Positions 1 to 4,200 of a stretch of DNA of 7,335 nt are shown here, piece by piece. The stretch lies in contig CAJCJC010000483.1 of the NCBI GenBank assembly GCA_903970575.1, positions 1 through 7,335 of the forward strand, given 5' to 3'. A model generated the notes under the pieces. It ran no database searches. It was not told the DNA's origin and was given only the letters and a program-made list of their open reading frames with translations. The stretch is from Alphaproteobacteria bacterium. Lineage in GTDB: Bacteria; Pseudomonadota; Alphaproteobacteria; BOG-932; Roseiterribacteraceae. The position numbers and the translations under genes were made by a program. Numbering within the stretch: the first letter of the stretch is position 1; every line of letters starts with the position of its first letter.

Positions 1-843
1 GGCGGCCTTGGCGCCGGTCTCGCTTGCATGTTGCTGGCCGGCCTGCCCGGCTGGATCGTCGCGCCGGTCGCCTGTGTGACCGCGATGGTGTTTGGCGGGG
101 CCTTGGCGTTCTTGCCCGCGCTGCTTTTGGCCCGCAGGGGAAGCTCGCTCGTCGTCACCACCATCATGTTCAATTTCATCGCCGCAGCGCTGATGACATG
201 GCTTTTGACCAGCGTGATGATCAAGCCGGGTCAGGCGGCGCCGGAGACAGCCTCTTTCGACCCCGCCCTGTGGATGCCGTCCTTCAGCAAAATCGCGGGC
301 GCGATGGGCGTCACGATCGCGAAATCACCGGCCAATGTCAGCCTTTTGCTGGCCTTGGGCGCCGTCGCCCTGGCGCATATTCTGGTGCGCCGGACCGTGT
401 GGGGCTACGAATTCCGGGTGCTGGGCGGCAATCCCGACGCCGCGGCCTATGCCGGGATCAAGGCGGGACGCATCGCCATCGCTGTCATGTGTCTGTCCGG
501 CGGCTTCGCTGGATTGGCCGGGGTAAACGAGATCATGGGCGCGCATCACCGCCTGATCCTCGATTTTCCCAACGGCGCCGGGTTCGTCGGCATAGCGGTC
601 GGGCTCATGGCGGGGCGAAGCAGCGCCTGGGGGATTGTGCCGGGAGCGCTTCTGTTCGCGGCCCTGTCTCAGGGCAGCGTCGATCTGATGATCGATAACC
701 CCAGCATCAACCGCGAGCTGATCGTGCTTGTGCAGGGTTTTGTCGTGCTGTTCGCCGGCGCCTTGCGGGGGCAGATAGGATTGCCGCGTTTCAAGCTGGC
801 TCGATTAGCGACGGTTCCGGTAGCGGGCGGTTCGACGCCATGA
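1..843 (+). CDS. Nucleoside-type ABC transporter permease (NupP/YufP-like), 5'-truncated by window edge
   Basis: Inner-membrane permease of the BPD_transp_2 family (branched-chain amino acid, ribose and nucleoside importers). The frame is open from base 1, so the true start lies to the left. The ATG at 28 sits inside a hydrophobic helix and is not a convincing start. The visible 280 residues contain several hydrophobic segments. The segment reading EFRVLGGNPDAAAYAGI (codons near 409-459) matches the cytoplasmic coupling loop of this family, normally of the form RxxGxNPxAAxYAGI. It is followed by the typical GGFAGLAG helix and a C-terminal stretch with GAGFVGIAVGLMAG. Family members are usually about 350 residues, so perhaps 70 are missing. 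The stop overlaps the next permease start by four bases (ATGA), indicating translational coupling. By family knowledge, NupP pairs with NupQ, a NupO ATPase and a BmpA lipoprotein to import nucleosides. The substrate here is inferred, since related operons may carry other purine-like or sugar ligands. Confidence 0.9.
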   Translation, partial: GGLGAGLACMLLAGLPGWIVAPVACVTAMVFGGALAFLPALLLARRGSSLVVTTIMFNFIAAALMTWLLTSVMIKPGQAAPETASFDPALWMPSFSKIAGAMGVTIAKSPANVSLLLALGAVALAHILVRRTVWGYEFRVLGGNPDAAAYAGIKAGRIAIAVMCLSGGFAGLAGVNEIMGAHHRLILDFPNGAGFVGIAVGLMAGRSSAWGIVPGALLFAALSQGSVDLMIDNPSINRELIVLVQGFVVLFAGALRGQIGLPRFKLARLATVPVAGGSTP

Positions 844-1811
844 TCGCGAACGAGTTCCTGGTCGTCGCCGCCTCCATCGTTCGCCTGGCGACTCCGCTGA
901 TACTGGCGGCGCTGGGCGGTCTGTTCGCGGAACGGAGCGGCGTGGCCGATCTTGGACTCGAAGGCAAAATGCTGGCCGGCGCCTTCGCGGGAGCCGCTAT
1001 CGCGTCGGTGACCGGCAGCGCGGCGCTGGGCCTTTTCGCCGCAATGGCCGCGGCGATCCTGTTTTCCCTCCTGCATTTCTACGCCACGGTCTGGAAGCAA
1101 GGCGATCAGGTCGTCTCGGGGATGGCGATCAACATTATTTCGGCCGGCCTGGTCCCAACCCTTGCCTATGCATTGTTTCCCCTGGGTGGTCAGACGCCAC
1201 CGCTCTCGGACAGCGCGCGGCTTATGAGCCAATCCCTGCCTTTCGCGCATACGCTGGCTCAAGCTGGCGGCTTTGCCGGCCGAGTCTACGCGGAAGCGAT
1301 CAGCGGCTATAGCAGCCTTGTCTATTTTGCGGCGCTTGCGGTTCCCGCCAGCATGTTTCTGCTATACCGCACGGGCTGGGGCCTGCGATTGCGAGCCGCG
1401 GGTGAGAACCCTGACGCCGTCGTCACCGCCGGCCGTAATGTGATCGCGCTCCGTCTTCAGGGGCTGATCTTGAACGGCGCCCTCGTTGGATTGGCGGGCG
1501 CCTATCTCTCGATGGCGGCCAATGCCGGTTATTCCCGCGACATGACCGCCGGGAAGGGTTACCTCGCCGTCGCCGCGCTTATTCTCGGTCGCTGGAGGCC
1601 ATGGCCGACCTTGTGGGCGTGCGTGTTGTTCGCGACCGCCGACGCCATCCAGAGTCGCCTTCAGGGATTCGCGTTCGCCGGATTGGGTGTGATTCCGACG
1701 CCGTGGATCGCCGCCCTCCCCTATATCGTGACGGTCGCCGTCCTCGCTGTCGCAGGCCGGGGCCAGTCGATGCCAAAGGCGCTCGGCATGCCATTCCGGC
1801 CGGCGCGATGA
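840..1811 (+). CDS. Nucleoside-type ABC transporter permease (NupQ/YufQ-like)
   Basis: Second inner-membrane permease of the importer, 323 residues, a normal full length for the NupQ branch of BPD_transp_2. The N-terminal signature GGLFAERSGVADLGLEGKML (about residues 26-45) closely matches the family pattern GxxxSERSGVxNxGLEGxML, with Asp in place of the usual Asn. The coupling loop RLRAAGENPDAVVTAG (about residues 183-198) corresponds to the RAxGExPxAAxxxG motif. Near residue 240, AGKGYLAVAALILGRWRPW matches the family's late GxGYIAxAALIxGxWxP segment. About eight or more hydrophobic helices can be seen. The ATG at 840 overlaps the upstream stop, so the two permeases should be co-translated as a heterodimer. 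This is the last gene of the operon: the next gene is convergent and begins its 3' end 19 bases downstream. I saw no clear terminator in that gap. Nucleoside specificity comes from family resemblance and from the neighbouring salvage enzyme. Confidence 0.92.
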   Translation: MIANEFLVVAASIVRLATPLILAALGGLFAERSGVADLGLEGKMLAGAFAGAAIASVTGSAALGLFAAMAAAILFSLLHFYATVWKQGDQVVSGMAINIISAGLVPTLAYALFPLGGQTPPLSDSARLMSQSLPFAHTLAQAGGFAGRVYAEAISGYSSLVYFAALAVPASMFLLYRTGWGLRLRAAGENPDAVVTAGRNVIALRLQGLILNGALVGLAGAYLSMAANAGYSRDMTAGKGYLAVAALILGRWRPWPTLWACVLFATADAIQSRLQGFAFAGLGVIPTPWIAALPYIVTVAVLAVAGRGQSMPKALGMPFRPAR

Positions 1812-1830
1812 GTCGACATCGTCCGCTTGC

Positions 1831-2442
1831 TTACGTGTTCAGCTCTTGCAACTGTACAGCCGCATGCCGCACGCAGTCCTCGAACGCGCCAAGGTGGGTA
1901 TAGCGTTCGCGGCGCTTGCTCTTGCCCGTAATGACAGTCGAGCCGCTTTCGTGGATCGCGCTGTCAATCATCAGGTTATCGGCGAAACCGAATTGCTCCA
2001 CCCCGAGCTTTTCTTCGTCCTCGAAAAGCATCCCCGTCAATGGCTCTTTGCGACGTTTAAGCCCTTTTGGATTAGCCTTAAGAACGCGATCGAACAGAGT
2101 CAGCGAAGAATTCGTATATCCGAATATTTTCTTGCCGGCGGCGCGCATGAAGCCGATTTCGAACGCCGTCCCCACATCCATCCCCGGCCCACGAAACGGA
2201 GTCAGATTAGCGATGATGGCGTCGCATTCCAGCATGAGTTTTTCGTTTCCGCGATAGATCGCATAGCCGCATTCCCGTATCGCCATGCCGTCGAAATCGA
2301 TATCCCCGTCCAATGGGAAGCGACCTTCAAGACCATGCGAGGCGCAAATGGCGATTTTGGCTTCGCCGATTTCATGGGGATTGCGAAGGAAGACCTCTGG
2401 TCCCGCGAGATACACTTTCGCGACGGCTTTCGATAACGCCAC
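1831..2442 (-). CDS. Nucleoside 2-deoxyribosyltransferase family protein
   Basis: Predicted cytosolic enzyme of the nucleoside 2-deoxyribosyltransferase family (PF05014), which moves 2-deoxyribose between nucleobases or hydrolyses the N-glycosidic bond of deoxynucleosides. The 203 residues carry the expected landmarks: KVYLAGPEVF at 9-18 (N-terminal strand and phosphate/sugar loop), CDAIIANLTPFRGPGMDVGT at 73-92 and AFEIGF at 93-98, where Glu95 is the best candidate for the nucleophile. DNLMIDSAI near 154-162 lies where the family's C-terminal Asn/Asp region helps bind the sugar. Length is slightly above the 150-190 typical of the family. The start is GTG at 2442, chosen because GGGGGA lies five bases upstream and the AGP motif falls at the usual distance. 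It converges on the nucleoside permeases 19 bases away, which fits salvage of imported nucleosides. It lies 92 bases downstream of the acidic-repeat gene on the same strand and seems to have its own promoter. Base preference, and transferase versus hydrolase activity, cannot be read from the sequence. Confidence 0.88.
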   Translation of the reverse strand: MALSKAVAKVYLAGPEVFLRNPHEIGEAKIAICASHGLEGRFPLDGDIDFDGMAIRECGYAIYRGNEKLMLECDAIIANLTPFRGPGMDVGTAFEIGFMRAAGKKIFGYTNSSLTLFDRVLKANPKGLKRRKEPLTGMLFEDEEKLGVEQFGFADNLMIDSAIHESGSTVITGKSKRRERYTHLGAFEDCVRHAAVQLQELNT

Positions 2443-2467
2443 CGGATCCCCCTTATTCGATAACAGT

Positions 2468-2496
2468 ATTATACTACAGTAGAGAGTTCATAAACG
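2468..2496 (-). promoter_or_regulatory. Candidate promoter of the deoxyribosyltransferase gene
   Basis: On the - strand a perfect TATAAT hexamer occupies 2473-2468, 25 bases upstream of the GTG start. With a 17-base spacer the -35 position falls at 2496-2491 and reads CGTTTA, a poor match to TTGACA. The local stretch is markedly AT-rich compared with its surroundings. The -10 match and location are seen directly; promoter activity is inferred. The weak -35 suggests either dependence on an activator or low basal expression. Confidence 0.45.
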
Positions 2497-2518
2497 CTGC
2501 TGAAGCTTTTTGAGCGTT
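2493..2518. repeat. Short inverted repeat overlapping the candidate -35 region
   Basis: AACGCT (2493-2498) and AGCGTT (2513-2518) form a 6-bp inverted repeat with a 14-base spacer, lying between the stop of the acidic-repeat gene and the deoxyribosyltransferase promoter. It could be a weak terminator for the upstream - strand gene or an operator that touches the -35 element. No clean T-tract follows it on the - strand, so terminator function is doubtful. The short arms mean chance occurrence is possible. Confidence 0.25.
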
Positions 2519-2534
2519 ACTACCAGGGAGGAAA

Positions 2535-4127
2535 TCAGTGAGGGGGGCGCCCCGGGGTTTGCCCCTTTTCCAACCTGGCCAGCATGACTTCGATACTTTC
2601 CACTTCAGGTAACTGGGGGCGTGCGGCCTCGCCTGTTCGTTTTTCCAATCGGGCAAGCATGGCTTCGATGCTATCCTCCTCCATCGGGTGAGATTGGACG
2701 CCCTCGGCTTCCTGCTGTTGCGCTCCGCCGAGCGTCTCCTTAGGTCTCTCGCCGTCCGGCGGCGCACCCCCGTCTTCCATATCGCTGAGGTTGGCGATGG
2801 GAGGCGGCGTTTCGATTGCATCGGTATCGATAGACGGACTAGCCTCGGCCAGATCATCCAAGTCTTCAGTGGGCGCTCGCTCACGGAGGCCATGCGCATC
2901 GGCAGGAGGCTCTTCGAGGCTATATGCCTCGCTCGTCAATGACGCCGCCGCGACGCCATCCTCAACCGCTGTTGACGACAGCTCTTGGGGCATATCGGCG
3001 CTCGCCGAAATAGGCGCCTGTTCGGGTAGCTCGTCGTCCGACAACGGGCGTTCTTCCTCCATATCCGCGATTTCGGTTATGGGGGACGGCGCCGCTGTTT
3101 CGCTTGAATAGATTGTCGAAACCGGCGCTTCGATTGTATCGCTATCGATTGCGGGAAGAGCGTCGCGCGGATCATTCACGTCTACGATGAGGACTTGCTC
3201 GGGGAGGAGATGCGCATCGGTCGGAGGCTCTTCGGCGGTATATGCCTCGCTCGTCAATGACGCCGCCTCGATGCCATCCTCAACCGCTGTTAGCGGCAGC
3301 TCTTGGGGCATATCGACGCTCGCCAAAATAGGCGCTTGGTCGGGTAGCTCACCGTCCGACGACGCGCGCTCCTCCTGCATATCCGCGATTTCGGTTATGG
3401 AGGACGGAGCCGCTGTTTCGTTTGAATAGATTGTCGAAACCGGCGCTTCGGTTGTATCGATATCGATCGGTGGAAGAACGTCGCGCGAATCATTCACGTC
3501 TACGGTGGGCACTTGCTCGGCGAGGAGCTTCGCATCGGCCGGAGGCTCTTCGAGGCTATGCGCCTCGCTCGTCAATGACGCATGCTCGACGTCATCAGCA
3601 ACATCCGTTAGCGGCGCCTCTTCGTCGCTATCGGCCCCAATAAAAACAGGGGCCTCCTCGGGAAGCTCGTCAACGGGCGACGGGGCTTCTTCGTCCATAT
3701 CGTCGAAATAGACTATCGGGAGAGGCGCGTCTGTTTCCTCTGAATGGATTGTCGAAACCGGCGCTTCGATTGTCTCTGTATCGATTGCCGCAACAGCGTC
3801 CCGCGGATCATTCAAGCCTATCGTCGACAGTTGCGTGGCGACGAGATTCGCATCTGCTGACGATGGCTGGAAGCTCTCCCCATCGACTATCGACGGCGCC
3901 TTTTCGACGCTATGCGCAACCGCTATTGCCGGCGCTTTATTGACAATACTCGCTCTGTTCAAAGTGGGCGCCCGTTCGGGCGTGACTAACATGCCCTCGC
4001 TCTGACGACGGCGCATGCGTGATTCGTGAATGAGGGCGTCCCGCTCCCTCATCAGACCAATAATTTGGGCGTCCAAGGCGGTTATGCGCTTCCGGATAAC
4101 CGCGTCATCCGAGGATTTTGTAGTCAT
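2535..4127 (-). CDS. Acidic tandem-repeat protein of unknown function
   Basis: Not recognised. The 530-residue product (from ATG 4127) is hydrophilic and rich in Glu, Asp, Pro, Ala and Ser, with no signal peptide or membrane segment, so it is probably cytosolic and largely disordered. Residues 7-41 form a basic, heptad-like helix (IRKRITALDAQIIGLMRERD) that resembles the first helix of AroQ chorismate mutases, but the rest of that fold is absent. Residues 91-408 are three 106-residue tandem repeats, with a decayed fourth to about 466. The C-terminus has two SIExMLARLEK helices (starting at 486 and 511). I chose ATG 4127 because a purine-rich GGGGGAGGG ends about ten bases upstream. A TTG at 4148 in the same frame would add seven residues, but it lies inside that purine tract region and has a poorer ribosome site. 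It follows the TPR gene by 73 bases on the same strand. A scaffold or linker protein binding the TPR protein is one possibility, which is inference only. Confidence 0.72.
   Translation of the reverse strand: MTTKSSDDAVIRKRITALDAQIIGLMRERDALIHESRMRRRQSEGMLVTPERAPTLNRASIVNKAPAIAVAHSVEKAPSIVDGESFQPSSADANLVATQLSTIGLNDPRDAVAAIDTETIEAPVSTIHSEETDAPLPIVYFDDMDEEAPSPVDELPEEAPVFIGADSDEEAPLTDVADDVEHASLTSEAHSLEEPPADAKLLAEQVPTVDVNDSRDVLPPIDIDTTEAPVSTIYSNETAAPSSITEIADMQEERASSDGELPDQAPILASVDMPQELPLTAVEDGIEAASLTSEAYTAEEPPTDAHLLPEQVLIVDVNDPRDALPAIDSDTIEAPVSTIYSSETAAPSPITEIADMEEERPLSDDELPEQAPISASADMPQELSSTAVEDGVAAASLTSEAYSLEEPPADAHGLRERAPTEDLDDLAEASPSIDTDAIETPPPIANLSDMEDGGAPPDGERPKETLGGAQQQEAEGVQSHPMEEDSIEAMLARLEKRTGEAARPQLPEVESIEVMLARLEKGQTPGRPPH
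2565..2672 (-). repeat. Duplicated SIExMLARLEK motif at the acidic protein C-terminus
   Basis: The eleven-residue helix SIEAMLARLEK (2672-2640) recurs as SIEVMLARLEK (2597-2565), offset by exactly 25 codons (75 bp). The two copies differ at one residue. The linker is RTGEAARPQLPEVE. The pattern of hydrophobic positions (I, M, L, L) gives an amphipathic helix, as expected of a docking peptide or a small coiled-coil segment. The duplication is seen directly; a binding role is inferred. Confidence 0.8.
2904..3857 (-). repeat. Three 318-bp tandem repeats inside the acidic protein gene
   Basis: Three in-frame units of exactly 318 bp (106 codons) lie at 3857-3540, 3539-3222 and 3221-2904. Landmark words recur at constant spacing: EAPVSTI near unit position 31, ELP near 64, ASLTSEA near 93 and EEPP at the unit end. 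By hand count, units 2 and 3 share 81 of 106 residues and units 1 and 2 share 56 of 106. The last duplication therefore seems to be between units 2 and 3. A fourth unit starts at 2903 and loses the pattern after about 58 residues. None of the full units has a frameshift or internal stop. Confidence 0.9.
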
Positions 4128-4161
4128 ACCCTGCACACCCTCCCCCAAATCGGAAACGAAA

Positions 4162-4195
4162 ACGCCCTTGCACGGCTGAAGGCGCCCGCAAGCGT
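4162..4195 (-). terminator. Possible hairpin between the TPR gene and the acidic-repeat gene
   Basis: On the - strand ACGCTTGC (4195-4188) can pair with GCAAGGGCGT (4171-4162) with a two-base bulge, and the 3' arm is followed by a broken T-run (TTTCGTTT). It lies 5 bases after the TPR gene stop codon. This could attenuate read-through into the acidic-repeat gene or stabilise the upstream transcript 3' end. The bulge and interrupted T-tract make it a weak terminator candidate. Confidence 0.28.
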
Positions 4196-4200
4196 GTCAA

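Noticed and set aside
24..698. Open + strand frame of 224 codons overlapping the first permease
   Set aside because: Its product is Arg-rich, with none of the expected hydrophobic pattern, and it lies in another frame over a clear permease. It is a GC-rich shadow frame.
1846..2436. Open + strand frame of 196 codons opposite the deoxyribosyltransferase
   Set aside because: It is antisense to a gene with conserved family motifs and has no recognisable motif or ribosome site itself.
2541..2566. GGGGCGCCCC palindrome near the acidic gene stop
   Set aside because: It falls within the Gly-Arg-Pro-Pro codons at the end of the coding region and is expected by chance in GC-rich DNA.
2791..3711. Ser/Ala-rich + strand frames showing the same repeat
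   Set aside because: These are antisense readings of the 318-bp repeats. The - strand frame is continuous through all units while the + strand frames are broken.
2893..3860. Regularly spaced similar words, considered as a CRISPR array
   Set aside because: The unit is 318 bp, diverged along its whole length and keeps one open frame, so it is a protein repeat and not short identical repeats with spacers.
4170..4200. TTGACA word on the - strand just after the TPR gene, considered as a promoter for the acidic-repeat gene
   Set aside because: The positions 16-18 bases downstream are GC-rich with no -10-like hexamer, and the region is better explained as a hairpin.
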